Assembly: GCA_025353725.1 (NCBI GenBank)
Contig: JANXOF010000071.1
Span: 1-51,027, forward strand
Origin: Polyangiaceae bacterium
GTDB lineage: Bacteria > Myxococcota_A > Polyangia > Polyangiales > Polyangiaceae
Direction of reading: 5' to 3'
Length of the DNA stretch: 51,027 nt
Part shown: piece by piece, positions 1-8,342 of the stretch
Layout of the letters: every line of letters begins with the position of its first letter
How positions within the stretch are numbered: position 1 is the stretch's first letter
Made by a program: the position numbers and the translations under genes
The notes under the pieces: model-generated
Told to the model about the DNA's origin: nothing
Database searches by the model: none
Seen by the model: the letters and a program-made list of their open reading frames with translations, nothing else

Positions 1-124
1 GTGATCCGCGCGAATGCTCCGCGAACTCGCATCGCCCTCCAAAAAGTCGCGCAGCGCGCCCGGTGGCGCGTCACGCCGTTGCACTGCATCCGCTGGGCCG
101 AACACGCCGGCTACAGGCGTCGTC

Positions 125-256
125 TCAAGTGATCTCTGGGACTAGATGCACCCCGAACCGCCGCGACGGCGAAGCGGTGGTCCCCTCCTCGGCGATCGCA
201 GCCAGGGCGACTTTTGCTTTGAATTCCGGTGTCAGTTTCTTGCGTGTATTCTTCAT
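125..256 (-). pseudogene. Truncated IS3-family transposase OrfA (helix-turn-helix part)
   Basis: A 43-residue frame starts at the ATG at 256 and begins MKNTRKKLTPEFKAKVALAA, the standard opening of IS3-family OrfA proteins. The family then has a helix-turn-helix around a conserved R-[YF]-G-V-H; here RRFGVH is still readable, but the residues before it have drifted and a stop follows almost at once. OrfA is normally about 90-100 residues, so more than half is gone. The product would be non-functional. Confidence 0.75.
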
Positions 257-334
257 CTGTCCCGCTTTCTTCTTCAGAAAAGCAGGCTCTACCTTACACC
301 TTAACCACTGGTCCGAAATTCGGGGTCCACTTCA
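125..334 (-). mobile_element. IS3-family insertion sequence remnant (left end plus start of orfA)
   Basis: Reading leftward from 334 the sequence starts TGAAGTGGACCCCGAATTTC, which has the TG start and general look of an IS3-family terminal repeat, and is followed about 80 bases later by the start of an orfA-like frame. The element breaks off near position 125: there is no orfB, no second terminal repeat and no intact transposase. It is therefore a dead relic. The IS assignment rests on the OrfA N-terminus and the end sequence, not on a database match. Confidence 0.7.
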
Positions 335-348
335 CTGTAGACCTCACG

Positions 349-543
349 CTACTCCACCCGAACACTAGCGTCCGCGGTTCGTCGTCCTTGAATGGCTTCA
401 TGATACGCCGACTCGCCCTTACGGAACGCGTAGTAGCCGTCGATGACGGGCTTATCGCCCGCTTTCATCAGCCTGAAATGTCGAAGGGCCTCCGCGTCCC
501 AGAGTTGTCGGATGAGAAAACGGCTTTTTGGCCCGACTCGTAC
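349..543 (-). pseudogene. Gene fragment of unknown family next to the IS remnant
   Basis: One leftward frame, open from 543 to a TAG at 349, reads like real protein (for example LWDAEALRHFRLMKAGDKP and then GYYAFRKGESAYHEAIQ). It has no credible start codon: an in-frame TGA lies at 544-546. Its stop lies 15 bases outside the IS end. It is best read as the 3' end of a host gene that lost its front. I do not recognise the family. It could also be a chance open frame. Confidence 0.35.
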
Positions 544-618
544 TCAATACCGACAGCCCCACCCAAGCGCGCATCGCGCGACTGGGGTGGGTCGTTGCAT
601 TCAAACGCGCAACTGCGC

Positions 619-1239
619 TTATCGGTTATGAAACAGGTCCGCCTCTGGAAAACGAAACTTCGGCATGGACGCCACTGCGGGGTCCCGGTAGCCCAGCGCG
701 AGGAGTGCCACCGACCGAGTATCCGAGTCAAACTTGAGAAGTTTGTCGAGCTCGGCGGGACCAAAGCCCTCCATCGGGCACGAATCAATCTTCAACTCAG
801 CGCACGCCGCCAGGCCAAAGCCAAGCGCGATGTAAGCCTGTTTGGAAGCCCACGCAAAGAGTTGGTCAGGCGTGCGAGCGTCGAGCGCTCCGTGCATCAT
901 GGCCTCGTAGTCCTTCAATCCTGCGCGCTTCGCCGCGTCGTTGCCAGAGAGCTCGCTAAAGTACTGGTCGATACGACCTTTGGCGTTTGTTCGCGCTGAA
1001 AAGACAAGAAGGTGCGACGACGTCGTAATCTGCTTTTGGTGCCACGCGAGGGGCGCAATGTCTGCTTTTACGTCTGCCGATGCGATCACGTCGACGCGAA
1101 AAGGCTGTAGACCAAACGACGTGGGTGCCATTCGAATGGCAGTCAACACGTGACCGAGGTCGTCGCTCGAAACCTTCCGATTCGAGTCGAACGCTTTGGT
1201 GGCATGACGCCATTCGAGGCCTTGTAAAAAACTGCTCAT
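619..1239 (-). CDS. NfsB-like NAD(P)H-dependent nitroreductase
   Basis: The 206-residue product matches the oxygen-insensitive nitroreductase family (FMN-binding, homodimeric, cytoplasmic) in length and layout. The N-terminal WRHATKAFD followed by a Lys and an acidic stretch mirrors the 'HRSTKAFD' opening of E. coli NfsB, then comes the FMN-contacting segment with MAPTSFGLQPF. A later helix with FGLAACAELKIDSCPMEGF corresponds to the second FMN-binding region before the C-terminal 'LALGYR' strand. Such enzymes reduce nitroaromatics, quinones or flavins with NAD(P)H; the natural substrate here cannot be read from sequence. The gene is monocistronic and faces into the IS remnant. The start ATG at 1239 fits the family N-terminus. 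Confidence 0.85.
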   Translation of the reverse strand: MSSFLQGLEWRHATKAFDSNRKVSSDDLGHVLTAIRMAPTSFGLQPFRVDVIASADVKADIAPLAWHQKQITTSSHLLVFSARTNAKGRIDQYFSELSGNDAAKRAGLKDYEAMMHGALDARTPDQLFAWASKQAYIALGFGLAACAELKIDSCPMEGFGPAELDKLLKFDSDTRSVALLALGYRDPAVASMPKFRFPEADLFHNR

Positions 1240-1557
1240 GATTCGTCTCTTTTCGCTACGGGTCGAGCCAGGGGGATCCTGAAACTTGGGCGTAGTCTAA
1301 CGGGCTACGTTGCCTCATCGCGAGACGGATCAACGCGACAAAAGCGAAACGCTACCTCCACCTTGGGATTCGCTCGAAGCAGGGCTGTTAGCCTACAGTC
1401 CGGCTAGCGTTCAGAGAGCGCTTTCGCATCGGATGTTGCGCGCTCATTTACCTGGCAAATCTCGCCGCGGGGCGTGCTTACCCGAGCTTCACAGCGACCG
1501 CGCAGGCGACTTTTTCGTGCCCTGCAGGAGCGGCCGTGCAAGGGAAGACTGACTACG
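1240..1557. other. Intergenic region between divergent genes
   Basis: This 318-base gap separates the divergent starts of the nitroreductase and the LprI-like lipoprotein and should hold both promoters. A rightward 80-codon frame at 1310-1552 ends just before the next gene, but its product looks like no protein I know and its codon pattern is unconvincing, so I do not call it. No clear operator or RNA was seen. Confidence 0.4.
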
Positions 1558-2799
1558 ATGAACGAGCGCGCGAGCAACCTCAGACTTCGACTTGACCGGA
1601 CTTTTTGTTGCGGACGTGAGCGCTTCTGGGCGAAGCATCGAAGGGCCGCGCTCACAGGGGTCTTGGGTGGGTGGCTCGGAGTGGGCGTTTTCGCCTGCTC
1701 TCGCACGCCTTCGAAGCACGTGTCGCTTCCGGGCGCGGCGCCTGCCGCGACCGTGAGCGCGAGGTCGGTGGCGGTAAGTCCGGCCGCTCTCGTGACTGCG
1801 CAGGCGGCGTCGCAAGACGCGAGCGTCGCAGATCCCTTCGTCTCACTTTTCGCGCGGGCAGAGACGTGTCTGCTCGAACCCATGTGCGCGGCCGAGGAAG
1901 CGGACCGACTCTTCCAGGCGGCCGACGACGCGAGCGAGCCTGACGTCGCGTGCCTTCATTTCGCCGATGCAAACGGAACGAAGAAAGACGTCGCGCGGGC
2001 GCGGCGCTGCCTCGAGCGAACTGCAGGACCGCTTGCGTGCGAGGGAGGGTCGTCCGCGTCCCTCGCTCTAGCCGAGCTCACCGTGTATCGAATCGACGGC
2101 CTGGGAGGTCCGCAAGACGTCCGAGCGGCAAGAGCCGCGCTTCTGCCATGCGCGGACGACCTCACGAGACGGGGTGTTCTGGACCATGCAGACGCCAAGG
2201 AGAAAAATCCGGCGACGGCAGCCATGAACTTTTGCAAGGACTACGGCGGCACCACACTCACCAGCAACGAGTGCGTCACGCGCGCGAAGGGCCACGACCT
2301 CACGCGCGCGGCCCTTCAAGCGAAGACGGTCTTCGCGACCCTCGACGCGAATGGCAAACAGGCTTTTATCGTTGCCAATGAGGCCTATGCCGCGTACGTC
2401 GCCGCGATGGGAGCCTACGTCTACGAAGTATCTAAAGACGGGTCCGTCCGAAACGTCGCGGCGACAAGTAAAGAGCGAGATCTCCTCGCTCGGCGCACGA
2501 GTGAGCTGTCTAAGCTAACCCGGGTCGTACCGAAGGCGAGTGCGAACGGGGAACTCACAAAGGCGGCCCAGGACGTCGACGCAGCGCTCAGCAGGCTCAC
2601 AGCTAGGGCGGCAAGCGCGGAACTGAAAGCATCGATCGCGAAGGCGCAGGCCGCATGGCTCGTTTATCGCGACGCCGAAGTCGCGTTTTACGTGAACGCA
2701 GCGATCTCGGTCTCGACGGACGCGCTGGCGAAAAGCAAAGTCGCGGATGCGGCGCGGGTTCGTCTCGCCAAGGCGCGCGCGTCGGACTTGCAAAAGTAA
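1558..2799 (+). CDS. Lipoprotein with Sel1-like region and C-terminal LprI-type (DUF1311) domain
   Basis: I place the start at ATG 1558, not the upstream in-frame start at 1474, because it gives a signal peptide: basic N-terminus, hydrophobic LTGVLGGWLGVGV, then lipobox VFAC. The 413-residue product is therefore probably an exported lipoprotein. After a low-complexity Ala/Ser/Val linker there is a Cys-rich helical stretch (about 100-230) with 'G-xx-DVARARRCLER' units reminiscent of Sel1 repeats. The C-terminal third has the LprI/DUF1311 pattern, ending with AAWLVYRDAEVAFY. DUF1311 is named for mycobacterial LprI, a lysozyme inhibitor, but occurs in many unrelated lipoproteins, so a role in envelope protection is only a guess. 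Confidence 0.7.
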   Translation: MNERASNLRLRLDRTFCCGRERFWAKHRRAALTGVLGGWLGVGVFACSRTPSKHVSLPGAAPAATVSARSVAVSPAALVTAQAASQDASVADPFVSLFARAETCLLEPMCAAEEADRLFQAADDASEPDVACLHFADANGTKKDVARARRCLERTAGPLACEGGSSASLALAELTVYRIDGLGGPQDVRAARAALLPCADDLTRRGVLDHADAKEKNPATAAMNFCKDYGGTTLTSNECVTRAKGHDLTRAALQAKTVFATLDANGKQAFIVANEAYAAYVAAMGAYVYEVSKDGSVRNVAATSKERDLLARRTSELSKLTRVVPKASANGELTKAAQDVDAALSRLTARAASAELKASIAKAQAAWLVYRDAEVAFYVNAAISVSTDALAKSKVADAARVRLAKARASDLQK

Positions 2800-2837
2800 G
2801 AGGCCGAGCGGGCCTTCGCAGACCCGCCCGAACGCCA

Positions 2838-4736
2838 TCACGGATACACGCAACGGCCTCCCATTTTGCCATATTTGTCGAAGAGGGACTCGCCGCCGAA
2901 CGACGACTTGCTGTAGTTATGCACCTCCCAGGAGCCGTTATTCGTCCATGACGACGTCGCAGCTTTGGCGTCGGCCTTCCAGACGACGTTCGACGTATTT
3001 TCGAACATGGTGTACGCAAGGTCGGCGTGCCCCCACGGGCCGTTGCCCTTCGGCAGTCGCCCTGGCGCGTTGATGAAAACGATGAAGTCGCTCCTCTCAC
3101 CGAGGTGCGGATATTCGTAACTATAGAGATAGTTGCCACGCTCAATCGACTGCGCGGCGGGTAGTCCGAGGCTCGCGTCTGTGGCGTCGGGAAAGCGAAA
3201 AGCGAAGTACGTTCCGCTCCCCTGCCCCTTCGCGGTCGGTGCGGCGCCCCACGGGTAGGCGGTCGGCCCAATCGCGGCGAGCCATTCGGCTGCGGTCTCG
3301 AGGCGACCGCCATCCCACACGCAAAACGCTTGCGAAAGCAGGTACGGGACGCAGTTGAGTCCTTTGACGTCGTACTCGGCTTGCGAATAATCGCTCTCGA
3401 TATCGCCGAAGTACGTCGACTGCGTAGCTTTATCCATCCAGTAACTGTGCGTTCCCGGGGACGCGACCCTGCAGCCCTGTGAGGCCTGGATTTGTTTAGG
3501 CCAAATCGACCCTCCGACGTGTCGCCAGGCGCTCGTGTAAATGCCTTTGAAGTCCGTCGCGTCCCTCCAAAAGTGGTCGGTCACCTCGACATCGATTCCG
3601 CCAGCACCATCGGGATGCGTATCGCACGTACCGTTTTGGTCGCATCCGGTAAGGCTCGTCGGCAGGTAGAGATCCCAGAGCGGGTCGAGGACGGTGTGCG
3701 CGGGGTCGTTAGGGATCGGCGGAACTTTTCCCGCCGCGCGGGCTTCCCGGACGGCTTTTCGTACGTCGCCGTTCACGCGCTCGAGGAACACGCGCATGCG
3801 ACCGGAGGTGATCTTGTACTTGTCTAGCGCGGGTCCACCGTTGCCTGCAGGCGCCGTCGCGCAGCAGCTCTCCCACGCCGCGGGGCCCGCGCCCCCAGCG
3901 CCGCCAGCGCCGCACGTGTCACCGCCGTAGTGCGCCGTGCAGCTCTTTCGTAGCGCGCATTTACCGTTGTAGTCGCAACCGTCTGTCGTGCAGTCCGCAT
4001 GCACCGCGCACGACTTTCCCGTCGCACATTTGGGTGCGCTGCCACCGCAATCGATGTCCGTTTCCGTTCCATTTTTCACGTGGTCCGTGGGTGAGGGAGC
4101 TTGGCACTTGAGCCCCACGCACACGCCGCTACCGCAGTCATCGACACCTTTGCACGCGAGCCCTGGCGCACAGCGCGGGCAGCCGGGGCCGCCGCAATCG
4201 ATGTCTGTCTCCGTGCCGTTTTTGGTCGTGTCAACGCACGCCGCTGCGGCGCAGGCGGCCCCAACGCAGACATCACTCGCACAATTCAGTCGAGCGCCAC
4301 ATGCCTTGCCGTCCGCGCACTTCGGCGACCTCGCGCCGCCGCAATCCGTATCGGTCTCATCGCCATTTTTAACGCCGTCGTCGGGCGCGGGGGGCTGGCA
4401 CTGGAGGCCGCTCTTCACGTCTTTACACACGCCCGTCGCGCAGTCGCCCGAGGAGGCGCACCGCTTCTGAACATCGCATTTTGGTCCGCTGCCGCCGCAA
4501 TCGACGTCGGTTTCGTCCCCGTTTTTTGCGCCGTCGGTCGCCGAAGGCGCCGCGCAGACGCCCGCTGCGGTGCACACCGTCGACGGACAATCCGTCGGGC
4601 GCGCACACGGCGCGTCCACAGCTGCTCCTGCGTCGCCACCCGCGGACGGATCGTCGGTTCCCGCCTTCGTACCGCACGCAACCGCCGCGATGGCGCCAAG
4701 TCCGAGGAGGCATCCAAACCGCCGACGTTCAACCAT
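2838..4736 (-). CDS. Cys-repeat lipoprotein with C-terminal FGE/sulfatase-modifying-factor-like domain
   Basis: 632 residues. The N-terminus MVERRRFGCLLGLGAIAAVAC ends in a lipobox. Residues about 30-270 hold four tandem units of about 45 residues, each opening KNG-[DT]-ETD-x-DCGG and continuing with regularly spaced Cys pairs, a Cys-rich repeat common in myxobacterial surface proteins and probably disulfide-bonded. The last 330 residues resemble the formylglycine-generating-enzyme fold: a VPYLLSQAFCVWDGGRLETAAEW segment corresponds to the family's 'V-x-W-x-DA-x-x-YC-x-W-x-G-x-R-LPTEAEWE', and the end GRCVYP matches the usual 'GFRC' terminus. Many such domains bind ligands or lack the copper-binding cysteines, so oxidase activity is not claimed. 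The gene is monocistronic, facing the LprI-like gene. Confidence 0.75.
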   Translation of the reverse strand: MVERRRFGCLLGLGAIAAVACGTKAGTDDPSAGGDAGAAVDAPCARPTDCPSTVCTAAGVCAAPSATDGAKNGDETDVDCGGSGPKCDVQKRCASSGDCATGVCKDVKSGLQCQPPAPDDGVKNGDETDTDCGGARSPKCADGKACGARLNCASDVCVGAACAAAACVDTTKNGTETDIDCGGPGCPRCAPGLACKGVDDCGSGVCVGLKCQAPSPTDHVKNGTETDIDCGGSAPKCATGKSCAVHADCTTDGCDYNGKCALRKSCTAHYGGDTCGAGGAGGAGPAAWESCCATAPAGNGGPALDKYKITSGRMRVFLERVNGDVRKAVREARAAGKVPPIPNDPAHTVLDPLWDLYLPTSLTGCDQNGTCDTHPDGAGGIDVEVTDHFWRDATDFKGIYTSAWRHVGGSIWPKQIQASQGCRVASPGTHSYWMDKATQSTYFGDIESDYSQAEYDVKGLNCVPYLLSQAFCVWDGGRLETAAEWLAAIGPTAYPWGAAPTAKGQGSGTYFAFRFPDATDASLGLPAAQSIERGNYLYSYEYPHLGERSDFIVFINAPGRLPKGNGPWGHADLAYTMFENTSNVVWKADAKAATSSWTNNGSWEVHNYSKSSFGGESLFDKYGKMGGRCVYP

Positions 4737-5083
4737 GACTCGGTGCTTTCGCTGAGGTAAAAAGGTGCTGCAAACTGCACGAAACTAAGCAATGACACGT
4801 GAGGCCGACGCGGCGACAAGTCACCGCGCCCGCGCACCCTACGCGCGTAGGGCGCGCTCTATGCGTGCTGACACTCTGAAGCTTAGCTAAACCAAAGCTC
4901 CGCATCGACGTAAGTGAAGAAATAAGCGTGGAGCCTACAAGCAACAAAGGTGCATGCCATTGTGCGACGTATGGCGGGCAGCGTCGCATGTACGCGCGTA
5001 GGCTCCCCTCGGAGATCACGCTCCGCCTGAGATGGTTTGAGGGTCCTCTTCTCTCCACTCTCCACGCGCGAGCTACGAGCGAA
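4737..5083. other. Intergenic region upstream of the Cys-repeat lipoprotein
   Basis: About 350 bases with no convincing gene. It should carry the promoter of the leftward lipoprotein gene. It holds a long palindrome at 4832-4857 and a second copy of its core, TACGCGCGTA, at 4991-5000. Open frames across it have poor codon patterns. Confidence 0.45.
4832..4857. promoter_or_regulatory. 26-base near-perfect palindrome, candidate operator
   Basis: The core 4837-4852, CCCTACGCGCGTAGGG, is a perfect 16-base palindrome. Beyond one mismatched pair (836/853) the arms continue for four further pairs, giving 26 bases with a single mismatch. It lies about 100 bases upstream of the leftward lipoprotein start, and the inner TACGCGCGTAGG recurs at 4991-5002. 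This is the shape of a dimeric repressor site, but the protein that would bind it is unknown. Confidence 0.4.
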
Positions 5084-5662
5084 TCAGAAGCCGCCGACAA
5101 CGCGAAAAACAGCGTAGCGCGTGCTCACGAGGAGCGTGCCCGAAGGTTGAACAGCGACTCCGGTGATGGCGCGGAGCGATCCGGGGAGTTTGCCTAGTCG
5201 TGTGATATCGGCCGACCTTACGTTACCTGCGACGGTCGATACCACGCTCCCGTTGGCCATCCGCCGGACCGTCCGATTGCCGAGATCGCCGACGAAGGCG
5301 TTCCCTTTCGCGTCGGCGGCGATAGCTTGCGGTGAACTGAAGAGAGAACCGGTACCATCCGATTAGCCGGGAAGGCCCGCAACTCCGCCGAGGGTGGTAA
5401 CGACGCCAGCCGTGTCGATGCTCCGAGTCGTGTGACTACCGTGGTCAGCAACAATCACGTTGCCATCCGCACCCACAGCCACTCCCCATCGGTTCCGGAA
5501 CCGCGCCATGGCGGCATCGCCGTCCGCACTTCCAGCGACCCCTTTTTGACCGGCAAGCGTGGCAGCGACGCCACTCGGGGTGATAGCGCGGATCGTATGC
5601 TTCGGGAAAAAGGCTTGGCATCGGGAAAGCAGGCCGGAAAGAATCGCGTGAAAGAGTGGCAC
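5084..5662 (-). pseudogene. NHL-repeat beta-propeller protein, disrupted
   Basis: Read leftward, the frame encodes NHL repeats: ARFRNRWGVAVGADGNVIVA, then DHGSHTTRSID, VVTTLGG, and after the stop AIAADAKGNAFVGDLGNRTV, then RRMANGSVVSTVAGN. An in-frame TAA at 5363-5365 splits it just after GVAGLPG, and the same frame continues cleanly with SDGTGSLFSSPQ to a TGA at 5084. The 5' end also lacks a leader and begins mid-repeat (HTIRAITPSG). A nonsense mutation plus an N-terminal truncation make this a pseudogene; a sequencing error at one base would explain only the stop. NHL proteins form propellers, often secreted, with varied roles. Confidence 0.75.
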
Positions 5663-5691
5663 GATGCTGAGGAGTGTGGGACCTTTTCGCG

Positions 5692-6633
5692 ATGGGGATA
5701 GTGAGAAATGCGGGGGCTGGGGGATGTCTTTTTTTCGTGCTCGTCACTTCGAGTGGCTGCGCATCAAGCACGGAGAAAGCCCCGGCGCGCTCGGACCTCG
5801 ACTCCGACGCCACGACAACGCGTACGACGACGACCGGAGGGGCGCTGTCGCTGACCGATGCGGCGCGCATGCACGCGCGTGCGATCCCGCGAAGCGCCGA
5901 CGTGTTCGTGTATGACGGACCCCACGCGGGACATCCGGGAACGACGTGTCGCGAGTGCGCCGACACCGTCGTCCGTCGGGTGAAAGCCCTCGGGTACACC
6001 GTGGAGCGCGTGTATGCTGATCAGATAACCACGGCCATACTCGGGCAAACGCGCCTTTTCGTTTGGCCTGGCGGAAATGACGACTCCGACGCGACGTTCG
6101 ACGAGTTTCGTGCGGCAAGCGCACCCCACCACGACAACGTCGCCGAGCTTCGGCAATGGGTGAATGAGGGCGCGGGCCGCTACCTCGGTCTCTGCATGGG
6201 AGCGTACCTCGCAGGGCACACCCCGGAGGGGCGGGTGTTTGACATGCTCAACGGCGCCGACGCCGAGGCTGAAGCTGGCGACGCAGACTTCGCCTCGCAC
6301 GCCGTCGTGGTTCGCTTGACGTCCGCTCCCGCCAAAACGCGGACCGCTTACTATCAGGCCGGACCCTATTTCACCGAAGCCAGCGACCAAGAGGTGTGGG
6401 CACGCTACGAGACCACGAAGCGCATTGCGGCGATGATCGTACGGTCGGGACAAGGGACCGTAGGCGTCGTTGGCGCGCACTTCGAGGCGACGAAAGATTG
6501 GTACGGTGACTGCGTCCCGAAGACCGATGCCGCGGGGAGTGCCGAGTGGGCCGCGTGCGCGTCGCTACGAAGCGCGACAGACGCAAATCACGCATTCTTA
6601 GGCGCGTTTATCGCTCGCGTCCTCGACCGCTAA
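5692..6633 (+). CDS. Lipoprotein with biotin-protein-ligase N-terminal-like (class I glutamine amidotransferase fold) domain
   Basis: Starting at ATG 5692 gives 313 residues with a hydrophobic segment and lipobox SSGC (Cys23). The mature part resembles the BPL_N family: VFVYDGPHAGH at the first strand, LFVWPGGNDD at the equivalent of the oxyanion strand, and a nucleophile-elbow motif YLGLCMGAYLAG. Near the end VGVVGAHFEA keeps a His and Glu in the order expected of a class I amidotransferase triad. Stand-alone BPL_N proteins are common and mostly uncharacterised; no biotin-ligase catalytic domain is present. The gene overlaps nothing and converges on yebC. Placement outside the cytoplasm is inferred from the lipobox. 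Confidence 0.72.
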   Translation: MGIVRNAGAGGCLFFVLVTSSGCASSTEKAPARSDLDSDATTTRTTTTGGALSLTDAARMHARAIPRSADVFVYDGPHAGHPGTTCRECADTVVRRVKALGYTVERVYADQITTAILGQTRLFVWPGGNDDSDATFDEFRAASAPHHDNVAELRQWVNEGAGRYLGLCMGAYLAGHTPEGRVFDMLNGADAEAEAGDADFASHAVVVRLTSAPAKTRTAYYQAGPYFTEASDQEVWARYETTKRIAAMIVRSGQGTVGVVGAHFEATKDWYGDCVPKTDAAGSAEWAACASLRSATDANHAFLGAFIARVLDR

Positions 6634-6683
6634 CCCGCGCTTCTCCGGCTTAGGTGCCGAACTCCGCCGGAAGCGCGACGCGC

Positions 6684-7382
6684 TCACGCAAGGGCGACGT
6701 AAAGATTTTGAACGTCGTCGTCATCGTCGAGCGCCTCGAGAAACGCCTCGACGTCCGCACGCTGAGCATCATCGAGCGTGACAGGGCTTTTGGCTTTCCA
6801 AATGAGCTGAGCGGACGTCACCGTCCACTTGCGGTCGGCAAGCGCTTTGCTCACCACGTCAACGTCGGTCGACTCGGTGAAAAAGCGCGTCGATCCGTCG
6901 TCGCACGGTTCGAGGTCTTGCGCGCCGCACTCGATGGCGACTTCTTCGGCATCGATTCCCTTCCCGGGCGCGGTCGCCTCGACTTGGCCGAGACGAAGAA
7001 AGTCCCACGAGACGGAACCCGACGCGCCAAGTTGCCCCTTGCGAAAGAGGACACGTACGTTCGACGAGGTGCGGTTACGGTTGTCCGTGAGGCACTCGAC
7101 AATGACCGGCACTTGGTTCGGTGCGAAGCCCTCGTAGGTCACGATCTCGTAGTGAACGGCCTCATCCAAGAGGCCGGCGCCCTTTTTGATGGCCCGCTCG
7201 AGCGTCTCTTTCGTCATCGACGCTTTTTTAGCGGCCTCGACCGCCATGCGAAGACGCGGATTCATGCTTGGGTCGGCACCGTTTCGGGCGGCGACCATGA
7301 TCTCCTTGGCGAGCTTCGTAAAAGTTCGACCCTTGGCGTTCGCCGAGGCCTCGCGGTTCTTCTGCTTCCATTGTGCGCCCAT
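6684..7382 (-). CDS. YebC/PmpR family regulatory protein
   Basis: 232 residues, close to the usual 240. The opening [20 protein letters not shown], then [12 protein letters not shown] and the segment [20 protein letters not shown] followed by ERAIKKGAG are the family signature. The middle has [20 protein letters not shown], another hallmark, and the C-terminus is rich in Asp before the final NLYVAL. YebC proteins are cytoplasmic; they were first described as transcriptional regulators (PmpR) and later linked to translation through their relation to mitochondrial TACO1. In many bacteria yebC sits by ruvC; no ruv gene is here. It converges on the lipoprotein gene at 5692 and is divergent from the methyltransferase. 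Confidence 0.93.
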   Translation of the reverse strand: MGAQWKQKNREASANAKGRTFTKLAKEIMVAARNGADPSMNPRLRMAVEAAKKASMTKETLERAIKKGAGLLDEAVHYEIVTYEGFAPNQVPVIVECLTDNRNRTSSNVRVLFRKGQLGASGSVSWDFLRLGQVEATAPGKGIDAEEVAIECGAQDLEPCDDGSTRFFTESTDVDVVSKALADRKWTVTSAQLIWKAKSPVTLDDAQRADVEAFLEALDDDDDVQNLYVALA

Positions 7383-7464
7383 GCATTCGCAGGTACCGCA
7401 ACGGCGCAGGGAGCGGGAGGAAATGCTTTCGCCCTATCAAAGAAGGGGCTAGCGGTGCCATCGA

Positions 7465-8289
7465 ATGAAGAGCGACGTCGCACGGTACTACGACGACAAC
7501 ACCGCTTGGTTTTTGCGGTTTGACCGTACGCAGACACGCGTGGTGCATCGAGGCGTATGGGCACCGCGCGTAACGACATGGCGCGAGGCTGCCCACTACG
7601 TTCACGAGCGCATCGCGGAGCAATCGCCTCACACGACGCGGCTTCTCGACCTCGGCTGCGGTGTCGGCGAAAGTAGCTTCTGGCTTCATGCGCGACTGGG
7701 CGCGGACACCGTCGGGGTAAGCGTGAGCGAAACGCAAATAGCGGTGGCCCAGCGCGCGGCCGCCGAGCGAGGGCACGCCAAGCGATGTACGTTTTTGGCG
7801 CGCGACTTTTTGAACCTCGGAGAGGTCGGTCGGTTTGACGTGGCTATCGCACTTGAGTCTTTCGTTCATTGTACTCGGAGTGCACGTTTTTTTGAGGAGG
7901 CGGCGCGGGTCGTGAAGCCTGGCGGCCGGCTATTCTTGTGCGACGATTTCCTTACGAAGACTTCAATCCCGACGACGCGCGCGCGGGAATCGTGTCTCGA
8001 ACGCTTGCGACGCGGTTGGCACTTTTATTCGTTATTCGAGCGAGAATCGGTCATCGCGCAGGCCAAACGCGCGGGGTTTACGCTGCTCGGCACCGAGGTG
8101 CTCACGGCGAGCCTCCGCCTCCTCTCGCGCCCACTTTTGAACGTACTCGAGCGCACGGGAAGCGCTCTTGAGCGCCTCGCTCCTTCAAGTCTCGTCAGCA
8201 ACCTCGTCGGCGGGACCGCGCTGCAGCAGTCGGAACGCCGCGGGTGGACGGAATACGTTCTGCTCACGTTTGAGAAGTCCGCTCCTTGA
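7465..8289 (+). CDS. Class I SAM-dependent methyltransferase
   Basis: 274 residues. Motif I is LLDLGCGVGESSFWL (about 67-81), followed by the acidic strand-2 residues with GVSVSETQIAVAQ, which matches the sterol/tocopherol/cyclopropane-type small-molecule methyltransferases. Motif II/III follow as FDVAIALESFVH and VVKPGGRLFLCDDF. A C-terminal segment with RLRRGWHFYSL resembles the substrate cap in the same group. The substrate is not evident. It heads a rightward run: the next gene starts 53 bases downstream, so it may belong to the DUF4159-vWA-HEAT cluster or simply precede it. Confidence 0.85.
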   Translation: MKSDVARYYDDNTAWFLRFDRTQTRVVHRGVWAPRVTTWREAAHYVHERIAEQSPHTTRLLDLGCGVGESSFWLHARLGADTVGVSVSETQIAVAQRAAAERGHAKRCTFLARDFLNLGEVGRFDVAIALESFVHCTRSARFFEEAARVVKPGGRLFLCDDFLTKTSIPTTRARESCLERLRRGWHFYSLFERESVIAQAKRAGFTLLGTEVLTASLRLLSRPLLNVLERTGSALERLAPSSLVSNLVGGTALQQSERRGWTEYVLLTFEKSAP

Positions 8290-8342
8290 GCGCAGCGTCG
8301 CTCAGGAAGCGCGTACGCAAAACGTGTAGGCTTCGGTGCTCC

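Noticed and set aside
1-124. Open frames on both strands at the left edge
   Set aside because: Too short to identify and cut by the window edge and the IS relic; neither is better supported.
619-999. Rightward frames across the nitroreductase
   Set aside because: No motif, and they conflict with the clear FMN-binding pattern on the other strand.
2808-2827. GCGGG/CCCGC hairpin between two converging genes as a terminator
   Set aside because: Only five pairs, a ten-base loop and no T-run; too weak to call.
2603-3313. Leftward Arg/Pro-rich frame across the LprI-like and Cys-repeat gene ends
   Set aside because: Overlaps two well-supported genes and has shadow composition.
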